DNA from: Acholoe squamosa
Taxonomy: Eukaryota > Annelida > Polychaeta > Phyllodocida > Polynoidae
Length of the DNA: 64,000 bases
Assembly (NCBI GenBank): GCA_949317995.1
Contig: OX439043.1
Span: forward strand, 62,780,822-62,844,821
Reading direction: 5' to 3'
The position numbers and the translations under genes were made by a program. The notes under the pieces were generated by a model. It had not been told where the DNA came from, made no database searches, and was given only the letters and a program-made list of their open reading frames with translations. Below, piece after piece: positions 1 through 13,200 of this stretch (its first letter is position 1; the number at the start of each line of letters is the position of its first letter).

Positions 1-225
1 TTTAACCACATCTACAATCAGAATTGTTTTTTCCCCCCAACCCAACTGTTACTACAAGAGGAAGCTTCCAATTTCTATTTGCAGATAATCACACTGTGTA
101 CTCCTTCTTCGTAGTTTGATAAAAGCAAAGCTAACTTTATCAGACTTATCTCCTGCCCTAGATAAGATACCTCTGAAGGTGAAATAGAAACAGTCATACA
201 CACTTTGTGGCCAATTAGTACCTAC

Positions 226-281
226 CCAGAGTTGTTTTAGGTGTTTGGGATTTCCGCCACATTCTGAGCAGCTCACTGAAC
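226..281 (-). CDS. possible further 3' exon of the ROCO-like gene
   Basis: A 56-bp open stretch is bounded by a good acceptor (CTACAG) and donor (GTAGGT) and encodes a peptide with a CSECGG motif. The last secure exon upstream ends in phase 0, while this stretch reads open only if one base is carried in. At least one exon between 282 and 1217 would therefore be missing from the model. The link is tentative. Confidence 0.3.
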
Positions 282-599
282 CTGTAGAGCTGCTCCCTAC
301 TCCCTCCTTTATCAATTTCAGTGAGTGGTTGTTTGCAAAGCGCATATTATCACCTGAAGTTTAAGTTTGGTTATTATTTGCATTTGAATTCAAGTTTTCA
401 TTCTATGGGAGCACTTCAATAAATGCAAAATTAACTGAGCTAACCATAAAAGAATAAATGATCTTCAGGTTTGCACAAACTCCAAAGTTGGTCTGTCATA
501 TCGGGTAGTACAAAGATCATGGAAAATTTGTTAAATATATGTATAAAATGTAATTGTGCACAAGTATAAAAGGTGACAATGTGGTTTTGGTTTCCCCAA

Positions 600-780
600 C
601 ACCGAGGTAGCGGATTGTTCAATGGGGGCGACCATCGCTTAAGCTGGTTACCGGCAGGTATCACTGACAACAGCTATCATATGGGTACCACCTGTCCCCC
701 TAGAGGCCTGCAGTGAATAGTTTGGGTTATTTCAATGGGTGATAATTAATTCCACTAAGCCATTATATATTATTTTATGA
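600..780 (+). repeat. dispersed ~170-bp repeat, copy 1
   Basis: The order GCTGGTTACC, then a TATCA..ATGGGTACCA segment, then CCCCCTAGAGG, then CACTAAGCC recurs at 3235-3410, 14130-14300 and, weaker, 20080-20222. All copies lie in the same orientation. No clear terminal repeats are seen and the class is unknown. Confidence 0.6.
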
Positions 781-1105
781 TGGGTAGGTCGAGCTTTTCC
801 CCATTTTCCCTACACTTGTGGTATTCCCTTTTTACCATCTACATGAAGGATCATTAATGCATGACACCTTCACATCAACAAAGGAGGAAAAGACTTGTGT
901 CTGAGTTCCTACCTATGGACGTTCCATCTGGCATGTTCTTTTGTTCACACTGTATGGGAAAATGAAAGTTCAAATTAAGCAAGCAACATAAACAATTATT
1001 AACTTAAATCTTTTTTTCTCTTAAAATCTGACCTTTGAATACTAAAGATATTGGAAAATGGACCTTTATACATTTATGTCGGGGATGGAATGAAGACAGG
1101 CACAC

Positions 1106-1107
<2 letters not shown>

Positions 1108-1183
<76 letters not shown>
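1108..1183. repeat. (TA)n microsatellite
   Basis: About 38 uninterrupted TA dinucleotides lie in an intron or the 3' part of the ROCO-like gene. Confidence 0.95.
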
Positions 1184-1185
<2 letters not shown>

Positions 1186-1217
1186 AAGTTCGGCCATTCT
1201 TGACTATATTAACACAC

Positions 1218-4200
1218 CTTGAACGTTAGGCTGTCCCCATATGAGTATGAGATGTTCCATTTCTTAAATGTGTATTCCAGTAGTACTCTGTAGCATGCCA
1301 CCATCTCTTGAAGTAGCGTAATCAGCTTGCCACTGTTCTTGGGGTCAATGCCTTCAGTGATTATCGATGCGTCTAGAGTAACCTTTGTTATACCATGTCC
1401 AGTGTTGCCTGTAGAAAGGTTGAGAAGATACACTTAAGAAAGGATGAAATGTTGGTCTAAAAGGATGACTGATTTTTTTTTTTCAAAGGTTCAAGCAGGG
1501 GTACTCAAAGCCAATGTGTAACCTGCTCGGTTTCTAATCTTTGGTTTGGTTGAATTTACCTCCAAAAATTGTAATTAAGTGTTAGCAGAGAGACTGTTGT
1601 TTCTGAACATATGGTAAGTCCTTTCTTTTCTCAGTTTGGACAGATATGTCAAAGCTGCTTGTTCAATACCATATTAGGCTGCATAAAATCGATAATCAGC
1701 TTTGCGGACAGCGCCCGCACCCCCTAAAAAGGGCCGCATACACCCTTTTTATCACCACTCTACAAAAAAAAAACCCAGAAAATCTGCATCCATTGAAAAA
1801 TTGGTAAAAATATTCTTTCAAAACCCTCACCACCATTGTGGCCCTTCTACTTGATCAATTTTTACAATTTAAACACTTTTGAAAACCTCCAAATGCATTC
1901 TTTCTCATCCTAAAATTGCCAGATTGGTTATGTGAATGGTTGATATGCTGCAAGAAGAAATATAAGAGAAGAAATATTAGCAGCATTTGAAGAGGCAGAT
2001 ATTGTGTAAACCTATGAATTATATCTATGGACCATACTAAATTGTGGGAAAAAAATGTTTAAGGTTAGGGCTATTTCACAGCCCTAAGATGTTATTGGTT
2101 TCTATGTTCAAAGGGCTAGACTCTATATGAAATTACATGTACATGCAAAAGTGGTATGCTACATGCAAATATAATATAACACTTCACATCCTGCATCATA
2201 GCTACAGTTTATACTATTATACATGTAGGTGGCCCTGAAGGGGTTAATGGTCACAGGTAAACAGTACAACCCACTCAACCCCTTGTGCAGCAAGCTGGGA
2301 CCTCTCCTTCTTCCACTAAGCCAATGACATAATTACTACCTAATTAAGAGGATTATATCTGGTCCATCCAGATGTGTGAGCATGTACATGGCTATTTCTC
2401 TTAAGGCTAAACTCACCTTGAGACAATCTGTGCATTTTACTTTTTCATCCCAATACATGTATAACTTCCATCTAACAAAGGAGTTTTGTCATTATAATGA
2501 CTAATGACTTTACCACATCCTGACATTTTAAAATCCTCTTGTAACATGACAAATACCTCTTTCAGATTTGAAATATTAAACTGGGTTTTGTCCTTAAAAC
2601 TTTTAACGAAGCTACCTCAACCCCTAGATCCAGGTACCTTAGACTTGTCCAAGCTACTTGTCTCAGTCTAATCCTATGTGAACACTAAGGACTTTTATGT
2701 GGGCAAGTCTACCCATTTGGCCACATTCCATTGCATCGACTCCCCTTACGTGACTATGTTATTGGCTAGCCAATAACATAATAAAAAGCCGCCTCCCTCA
2801 TCATTTCAAATAAGGGGAAAAAGAAAATGTTACCTCCCTCACTGCCAAAATATCATGTAACAAATAAAATAAAAAGCATCCCTCCCTCACTGTACTATTT
2901 CAAAAAGTGTCTGCAAAGCTGATTATTGATTTTATGCAGCCTTATGTGTATATGGTATTAGTAATACCGTAAACTCCCACGTATAAGACGCGTCCTCTAC
3001 GCCAAACAAATGCCTGGTGCGTCTTATAGGATCTACTGAAGTTTGGGGTGCGTCTGATACGAGGGGTAATTTTACTCTAGAAATGTACTAATCTTACAAA
3101 TTTCAGCCTTAAAATGTGCGTCTTATACGCGAAAATGCATGTGCTGAGTTTGGGGTGCGTCTTATACGCGCAGCGCGTCTTCTACACGGGAGTTTACGGT
3201 AATACATGTACCATATACATCCGTATATACCGAGTTTGTGGGATGTATAATGGGCGCAGCCATTGCTGAAGCTGGTTACCAGCTACATATATTATCAGTG
3301 ATAACAGTTATCAGATGGGTACTATCTGCCCCCCCCCCCAGAAGTCTGAAATGAATTTTTGGGGATTATTTCATTAGTTGATAATCGATCCCACTAAGTC
3401 GGTATAAGGCATGGCTTATATGCGAAGATAGCATCAGATGCACCTTGTGAGTATCAATCTGAACTCAGGGGGTGTCTTATAGGCAAGGTCTTTTCTTTTA
3501 TGCCATGGCTGATATGATAGTTACTATAGAATAGTACTAGAACGGCCGTAGGGGGATGGAATACAATATGCTCGTATTCAATGGGCATCCACTATCTTGG
3601 ATTTTGAACAGAGCTGAGCCATTTTTCTTCATTCAAAAGCAAATTACCCCCCCCCCCCCAAAAGCCATGACATAAATGCAAATGTCCACTTCCATGGGAT
3701 TTTTTACATCGTATTCCCCCGAGGTGAGACTGGCGTTATTATAGAACACTAAACCAACCAAAATTTCCATCTACACAAGGTACATCCTATAAGCGAATTC
3801 ATGGGAGTTACCGCAAATCCTCATGTATAGGATGTCCCTCGCCTATAAGATGCACCCTGATTTACACTAAATCTTATAGGATACACCTGGGGTCAAATTT
3901 TGGTCATTTTAGTACTGTTTGCTGATGTAAAATCCTTACATATAGGACACACACTCAGTTGGACTGACTCATATAGGACGCACAGGATATAATCCTGGTG
4001 TATAAATGTGTCTTAAGATTTGTGGTAGTGATAAGTAGTATATATACCCAATTTGCCCTCTTGAAACTGGATGACCACTTGTGCGGGAGTTAGCTGGATT
4101 AGTACACCGCGGTTCCACATGAGCTGTGGCGTGATGTCGCGACTGACAAGACCCATGAAGTCGTGTAGAGCGGCCTCCGGGAGCAGCATGTGGAGAGTGT

Positions 4201-7200
4201 GTGTTATAGACACTACAGCATCACTGGTACCTTCCCTCAGCTGTGGGGCCTACAGAAATAAAGGGAAGAATCTGTTGTAGAATCTCGCACTATCAATGGC
4301 ATGTAGACATACAAAGGGAGATCAGTCAGTTATAATGTTCCATTCAATTCTATACTAAACAATACGAATCAAATTCAACATGACTTAGACATACTTTCTA
4401 ATTATTTGACATGAGTTAGCCATACTTTCCTCCACACATGTGCACTTATTCATGTTGAATACTGGATACTGTATGAATCTTACCAGGGGTACAGGAGGTT
4501 CTGTTTTCAGCTGTGAAGAGAGGACGACTGCCTTGTCATCAACCCAGCCAAGTCCAAGAGCCTTTACTATTGACTGTATGTTGTCCACTGCCTGAATTGT
4601 TCAAGTGGAGTACAGAAATTAGAAAATATCTCAAAAATTTTTACTTTTTAGATTATGACAGAGAAAATGAAAAATCATCATCCGGAATCTTATTGATACA
4701 GTATTTAATGCACCTGTCCACAGGGGTAGTCCTGTGAGGTCTCAGCATTATGCATCATGGTTTTCTATGTCAGGGATGTAAGTCAAAATGCTTGATACCT
4801 TCTAAACTTGCCCATGGAAATTCTGAATTCCTTCAGAAATACTACAAAAAAAACTATTTAAGCATTGAACTTTGAGTACATTTATAGTCATGTAAAGCTG
4901 AGAAAAATCTGAAATCTGATAATATTCTGCAAACATACATCCCTGATAAGGTCTATAATGAGTTAAGTAACCTCAATTCCCACAGGCTTCAGAATGTCCC
5001 TGAGTGTTGACAGAGGTAGAACTGGGGTGTCAGGATGTAGACATTTAGGGCAGTCTTCACTCTTGGTGGCAGAACTCTGTATGATGGCCAATACACCTGT
5101 AAACCACTCTACATCTGTTACCACAAATGTCTTCTCCTCAGCTGTGAAAAGCACTGCTTTCCCCTGAAAACAGAAAGAACTTTATTTTACCTAACTTCTT
5201 TTCTTTCTTTTTTTTTTTTTTAATTAAGGTTACCCCGTATTCAAGCTGCACTGTGTCAGTCGCACCCAAAGTTTGAGGTACGGCCATAAAATTTTTAAAA
5301 TGCTACTTTTGATCTAATCAATGCAAATTCATAAAGCTGAAGGACTGTTAGGGACCACCAGACCCCTTCTGTGCATTATAGGGGTTGACAAGGGTTACTT
5401 ACTCTTCCTCCACCATGGACCGGGAATGATCTATAAAATACGGCTTACATGCAGGGTTTTACGAAAACCGCTCTACACCTATGGTTCGCCTCATTTTTTT
5501 TTTATTAGAACACCTTAGTATACTTGATCAGAAATATATTTAGTGAGAAATTAATATTTTTCTTTTACAGAAGAGCGCCTAAACAAGTATCTTAAACCCT
5601 AAGTCTAACAGTTAAATACATTGGACAATGACTAATGATAGCGTTCTACAATAGTTTACGTCCATATAATTGGGGCTTAGCTTACCAGGATTGCCATCAG
5701 CTCTAACATCTTTATATAGGATCTCAGTTTCTGGCCATAAGTACTCCCATTCTTTTCACGCAGGGACTTTGCGACACTTCTTGCCTCTTGAATACCTTTA
5801 ACCTTTGGGATCGCATTGATCAAAGACAGCAGGCTCTCCGGTAGGTGTTCATATGCTGGGTACCGAGCATAGATCTGGCTGCTCGCTTCTGCGAGCGCTT
5901 TGCCCATAGCTTTCTCAATCTGCAATATAAATATAAAAATTATAAAAATCATAGTGCAAATTCTCTCGTATAAGCCGCATGCCTCGTATAAGCCGCACCC
6001 CCGACTTTGGAATAAGCTATAAGCCACACCCGAGGCTTGAGAATTGTCAATTTAGTACTATCCTATAGTGCCAAACACCCCCTATAAGCCGCACCCTAAC
6101 TGTGGGCGCATTCTATAAGCCTAATTTTGATTTGGGTTCTGGTATTAGCCGCAGCTTATACAAGAGAATTTACGGTATAAGATAAAAGCGCTACATTAAA
6201 ATCAATTTATCACGTGAGTGTATTGTACACATGTAATAAAGAATAATTTCTATTTACTTCTGTGTCTTCAGCAGAATTGACGGTACAGCTGATAATGCGT
6301 TGCACCAGTTTATTTGTGACAGCTTTGGACAGGCGACACACATTGGCTAGAACACGCTGAGTTTTGAAGTCCAGTGATAACCCTTCTCCTGCATACAGAT
6401 GACTGAAGGAAAAAGCACACAAAAATAGGAATTTATTATCACTTTGTTATGAAAGTTAGAAGATGAGAAGAGAAATGTAGAAAGCAAAGTGTGACAACCT
6501 GAAATAGGTAGAAGACCAAAACTGGGCTCAGGAGAAGATCGATGGAATGAAAAGTAGAGAGCCTGACGGGACAGTCCTTTCACAAGATAGAAAACAGGGA
6601 CAAAGTTGATAAAAATTTTCCCTAGAATACAAAGTCAATCATCTTTTTTTTAGAATAAAAAAAAAGAGAGACAGAAAACGTGCTTTACAGAATTTCTGTA
6701 AAGTATATTTTCATATTTTCTACACCAACTATTTCACAGATTCAATGACGGTGATCTATGGTATTGAGAAATACACAGTGCTCCAGCAAACAAATATATT
6801 ATATGATGACAAACACAAAATGACTGAGTCATAACATTATTTCTTACGTGATGATATCTTTCTGTATTTTACTGAGTTGGCTTCCCACAGATTGCTTGTC
6901 AGCAGTTGAAGCCATCACATCTTCGAGCAGATCGAGCATTTTCTCTGTGGTGCACACCGGCTTGCCGCTCTCTGTCACACCCACCAGACAAAACACTGCT
7001 GATGGTTGCTGAAATGTGGCATACACACGCATGAAGCAGTGGCGTTGGAAAGGGGGGGGGCAGGTTGATCGATTGATTGATAGACTGATTGGTTGATTTG
7101 TTTAACGACCAAAAGTGGGATCCACACTTCATTGGATGGCCTCGTTAGTTTACGGATATTCAGTCCTTTCTTTCTCAGTCTGGACAGGTATTTAAAAGCT

Positions 7201-10200
7201 GCCTGTATCAAACAGCTAGACAGGTATGTATATGCTGCTTGTGACTGCACCTATGGATGACGGGATCTACGAGATGAATGATCAAATCTATGAAGAGTGG
7301 TGAGGGGGAAAACCGCAAGAGGGGCTTCATTCCCCTACTCTTCATGAACAGGGATGTAAGTCACTGTGTATTCTAAATTCTGAAGATACACATAGACCTT
7401 CTGAATTCATTGTAAAGTATTGCAAGAAATTGAACTGAGAATAGAAATCTGCGTAAATCTATAGGCATCTCCAACTCTGAAAATTCTGAAATCAGACAAA
7501 ATTCTTAAAACTTACATCCCTGCATGAAGTGTTCTATTATTTGACTGGTCCCATAGGCATGCAGGGTCAGACAAGCTACGGGTTCGGGGTGGGGGGCTGC
7601 CCCCCCTCCATAATGGGAAGGTTTCCTATATAAACCTCTATAAAAGTATAGCGCCCATCAAGCAAGACCTCTGAGCTCTCCCAATAAAAATTTGCTTCCT
7701 ACGCCACTGTAGTCATTTGGCAAGCAGGGATGCCACTGCTCAATAGCAGTAGTTGCGGACACTTTTTTTCAATCAATAAATTTTGTGTCTTATATACTGA
7801 CTGCGCTCTAGTGAGGCGGTGGGGGCGACGATGAGTCATTTACTCACCTGTAGTAGGACTTGAGTGACTTTTTTTGCGACTTTGGGGAGGCTTTTATTTA
7901 TGTCTTCATCAAGGCTGAACGACACAGTGAAAATAGTCCGTGGTGTTGAGAATGCATGGATCAAAGTCTGCAAATGATAAATTTTATGAATCCATGAAAA
8001 ACCCGAAGCAAGAAAATAGTGATGATCTTTATGTTGGATGGTTGATATTCAGTTGCTTGTTTATTTGTAAGGAATCAAAAGACAGAAAATTGTTTTTTGA
8101 TATATAAAGTAACATCAACACTATCACCATTTTTATAATGAACATATATGGAAATATTTTGCATCAAATTGATAGTTTTTGCATGAGTAATGCAGATGAT
8201 CTGGGAATTATTTTCATTTTCACATCTTTAACATTAATCTTTAACATACTCACTTCTGGACATTCTATCATGTTGAATTCTCTATCGTCTGTCTTCCAGC
8301 CCGAGAGGGCCTGAACCAGATTCCCTGTTTGAGTCTTATCTTTTCTCAGCATGGCAAGCAGACTCTTCTTCTGGTCAGGATTATTGATCATGACTACTTT
8401 GTGAGTCTTGACTGAAGGCGTCTCAAGAAGGTCTGAAAAGGGTAGGAGTGAGACCAAATTGTCTCAAAACGTGTATCTTGTAAGATGCATCAAGGTTTAC
8501 CTCCTTTGGATATAATGGCCAATGTACCAAATGGATACATGGAGCAACATTGTCACGTCTACGTTACATGATGTACGTCATGTTTGCTATATAAAAGGTC
8601 CCTATTGGCACAATATTACAAGCATGTATTCTACCCCCAATCCCCGTTACACAGGTAAAACTCTAATAAGAGTCAGAAAAGATATTATTATTATTATTGG
8701 AAGCTGAGCTGAGTCAATGGTATGGCTGAAGGGGTACGGGGTGTCCAGCCAAGTGTGACATAATTTTCGAAGGGGGTGTTTGCTGATGTGTGACTAAGTG
8801 TGACAGGGGGGTGCGGGGTGTTGAAAATGGCCAAAAAAGGTGTGATGTAATTATGGACGGCCCCATACACTATGGATATTTTCCAATAAATCTATGTCCC
8901 CACATCTACAACCAAGGGTTACAAGATCATCAATATCATGGCATTATGGCTTAATTGAAATCGAAATTAAACACTTATTCAAACCAAAAAAAAACGATGA
9001 TACAACATATTCAAATACTGACCACAGAAATACTGGTTTTTTGAGACCGCCTCTGGGCCAGCTCCTGCGTGTGGTACAATAGCTGGGCAGCCATACACAC
9101 GAGTGATAACATTCGAACGATCAGTGCCGATTGGAGTCACTACACTAATATCACTGGCGCTAACAATTATGTTCTGCACAGACTTTAGACGTAGCAGCAA
9201 CTCTGCAAGGCCATCATTGGTAATGTTTTTGCATCCATGGACATTTATCTGTGAACAAAGCAGAACAGTCTGATACACCGCTTGACACAGGAGCAAATTC
9301 ATTACAAAAAATCATGATCTAGCCTGATGAATGACCATTAATTGGTCCGAAATATCGCTATATATTTGATCATCATTCACACTATCTACCCCGGTATGTA
9401 AAAAAAAAATCCATAATTTTTTGAAGTTCAAAGAATCAAAGTGTGATGAACTGAATCCTACTGTCTGGTTTTGTGTGACCAACCCTTTTTTAACATTTAA
9501 ATAAAAGTGGGGTTATCTATCTATATCTTATTCTTGCTTTGGTAATTCATTTTTCTAACAGCATTTGGAGACATAAGGATTACTTTAGTAAATCATTTTC
9601 CTAACGGCATTTGGAGACATAAAAATTACAGTGCATTTGTCACTTCAGTAGGCCTACCAACTTTCCATACAAAGAGAAAGGTAGAAAAGATATGGGATGT
9701 TAACTTACCCTTTCTAAATTAGGAAACATATCAACGATATATTGCAGTGCCAAATCAGTTATATGAACATTGCCATTGAGATGTAAGCCCTTCACATAAC
9801 GACAGAAGGAAGCGCTATGATGGAGGTGGTGTATACAGTAGAAGACGAGATCGGTGACCTGATCGACACCGATCAAACCGATACTCGAAATGTGGTTTTC
9901 ATGGAAAGCATCCTGCAATATAAGCATAGCAAATACTTGATTATACTCTATTGAAAAGATCTTATTTTGTATTCCATAAAATAATACCTTTATGTTAGAG
10001 ATATACATCACGTTTATGATGTATAGTCTGCACCAGTGAGTACATTTCATTTTTTAATATGGTAAGCCTACTGATTTTCAAACTAATTTAGGGTTTTACA
10101 ATAGAAGATGATGTGCGACTTTGACAAAACGGAAAGAACATACAATCTATATTCATCTTGTAAATAGGTTAAGTTTATTCTTGTTAACAGACTGTACTAT

Positions 10201-13200
10201 GCAGCAAAAGTGTGGATGCGACCGGTTATAAGTTTAAATAAATATGTAAATACTCTGCGACACCATGTAACTGTTTCATAGAATACTTGTGAAGGAGGCG
10301 CCGTCAGAAATGATCGGGTAGACCATGGCATTTACTGTATTGTTGTTATGAGCGATCAATAAAAAATTTTAAAAAAACCAACATTTCTTTATCTGTTATG
10401 ATACACAACTTAAATACATGGACCGAAGTTGGTTATATTAATAAACATGCTCCAAACACTCTCAAAATCATAGAACAAAAATCAGTATTGTCACAAATTG
10501 TTCATACCCTCAAGCTCCGAAGTGGAAAATAGTCGTTTACTTCATGTTTATCAAAAAGTTGATCCCGATCGACTGGAAATAAAGAAGTTGTATTTTTTAG
10601 TCAGTCAAATTTGTTTCAGTTAGATGATTCTAGTATATCTCCAATGGACAGGAGGCAAGCCCACTATATAATATAAAACAGTTATGGCAATTTTGCTTTC
10701 TATGGCTACTCACACTAGAATAAAGCATAAGTGATATTATATATCCCTATTATAGAATTCTCGATACAAAATCCAACATTTCTGAAGTACCTCGTAGAGA
10801 AATATCAACAATATATCATGTGAATATAAAAATATATCATGTGAATATACTTACGTCGTATTCCATCTTTTTCTTGCACTGCTTTTAAGCCCTTCTTACC
10901 TAGAAGGAGTTGGTCACCACTCAACCAATCTGGATCAGTGTGTAACAATTAGAAGGTGCTTAAACATCTTTAGACAAATTTATAATTTATGTAAAAATGT
11001 AAACATATCAAATACTACCTGCCTATAAGACATGGCTTTATATAAACCCAACCTCTAGTTCCCTTACAGGATGTTCCTAGACTCGCGATGCATCTTATAT
11101 GAGTAAGATTATATCACATTCACTAAATTTCTGAGAATAAACCTTCAGATGCACCTTGTATAATTGTAAAAATGTACTCACTTAAATTTGTTGCTCCGGT
11201 GGTCTTTGATTCCTGAAATTTTGATGAAAAAACGTGTTAAAATGCAGATATCTGGTTCTGTCTTACTCATTAAATATTGATTTTTCATTATACATGTAAT
11301 TTCATGTCAGTAATGTACGGTACCTAATTTACAGATTTCAAAACATTCTGATGATAATAAATGTATAAAAATAGTGAATACTCTGCTCAGAGTTATTGTG
11401 ATAACCCCCCTCCCCAATTCCCTTTGGGGACTCCTGCAATTTAGATGGTGTTACACAATGTAATAGTCTATGGGGAATAATGATTGTGGCTCAGTAGCCA
11501 ACATTTGTTCAAATCTCCCCATAAGACCACTATCATAGATATTCATGTCTCTGCCACTATTTTAGGCCGTTGCTTTGTAAAATGGAAAGAAAGAATGCAT
11601 ATAGATTAGTAGCAAATATGTTCACGAATAAAACCATAGTGTTGTAGATTTTAATACAATAGTAGAGAATAGTCCTGTGAGACATGGCGCGGCGACTTGT
11701 AATCTTGTGTCTAGTTTCAGTTGGTGAGACAGATAGGGCATCATCTGGGCTTTTGGTAGTATATAGCACAAATTCAACCTGAACTACCCACTGTAGCTAA
11801 GTACTAATAGTCTGTAGACTGTCCATTCTGCATGCACCTCACTCAGCTGCCACAGGGACCTGTCTTATTCAATGTTCAATGCCATAGTCAACAGGTGTGT
11901 CATTAAGAGTGTACACTGTCTCAGATTGCCAGGAGCCTGCTCTGCCTCCCCGCCCCCCCCCCCACACACACACACCCAACTGCCAATCACTTGTAATAGT
12001 CTGTACCTTGTCACGGGCCAGTGGTCAGCAAACCGGCCAGATCACTCCACCTCTCTGTAGAGGGGGAGCACAGTGTAAGTACCTCGGTGTACATACATGT
12101 TATCAGTGTTCCACAAAATCGTTTATATAATGAAAGGAGTAATCAGATTAATCTTTAATCACCAATAGTAGATACACATTCTGAGATAGCATTATTTCAA
12201 TGTAAACTAAAGATTTTACACAGAAAAGAATGTAGCAGTTCCACAAGGTGGCCTTACACTTCAACCTCCTCTGATTTATAAAAATGCACATATGGCAACA
12301 CACACTTTAGCACTGATTTCTCCATAGAGATCTTTGACAGTGAATACTTTGTTCAAATACAGAAAATATGATCCAATTGTACCATAACCCACTGAGATAA
12401 AACCTGTACTACATATATATACCGTAAATCCCCGGTCATAAGCCGGCCCCGGTCATAAGCCGGGGGGTGAGTTCAGGGAAATCCTATAAGCTGATTTTGG
12501 TGTCAAATTTTTCCCATTTTCTCTTTATTCTATAGTAAAAAAAAAACCGGTCATAAGCCGGGGGGGGGGCTTTGGGAAAAATTTAGAAGCCGGTTTGGGC
12601 CCAAAATAGAAAAAAAAATCCGGCTTATGACCGGGGATTTATGGTAGTAGTTTCAAAATGAACAATTCTAAAACAAAGGCTACAGGGATGCATTTCTGAA
12701 TCTTAAAATGCTCTAATGCTAATCTGCCATAGGGCTCCAAATGATGAAATGTCTTATCTGCGAATAAAATCAAAAGTATGAGATATATTGTGAAAATTCC
12801 TTCACTGATAAGTAAAGTAAACACACTGTTGTTATTACATTAGAATAGTGAGCAGGAATAGTCCATAGCAGAGGAGCCACAAACAAAAATAGATTGCAAG
12901 GCCTCCCTATCCCTTACACCGTGGCGACTGTGAACCATACACTAGTCTACTCATCTCACGAGTAGTACTCACTAGTCGCCGCGCTAATAAAACCTGTCGT
13001 TTATATACAATAATCTATTTTTTTTTAATTTCAAAGAGGAAACTCCTCTTTAAAAAGAAGATATATATACTTCTGTCATGTACTCATTATCCAGTAAATA
13101 TCCACAACAACAGTGTGTTTAAAAACAATGCACGACTCACAGGCACAAATTTCTCAAAGCCATCTGCGGCTTTTCCAATGCTCTCAGACTGCTGTAGAAG

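Noticed and set aside
11557-11769. Open stretch as an exon of the ROCO-like gene
   Set aside because: No convincing donor, and not needed for frame continuity.
12639-12824. Open stretch as an exon of the ROCO-like gene
   Set aside because: Its acceptor implies a phase that does not fit the exons on either side, which already join in frame (13141 to 11212). The donor is weak, and it overlaps the end of a MITE.
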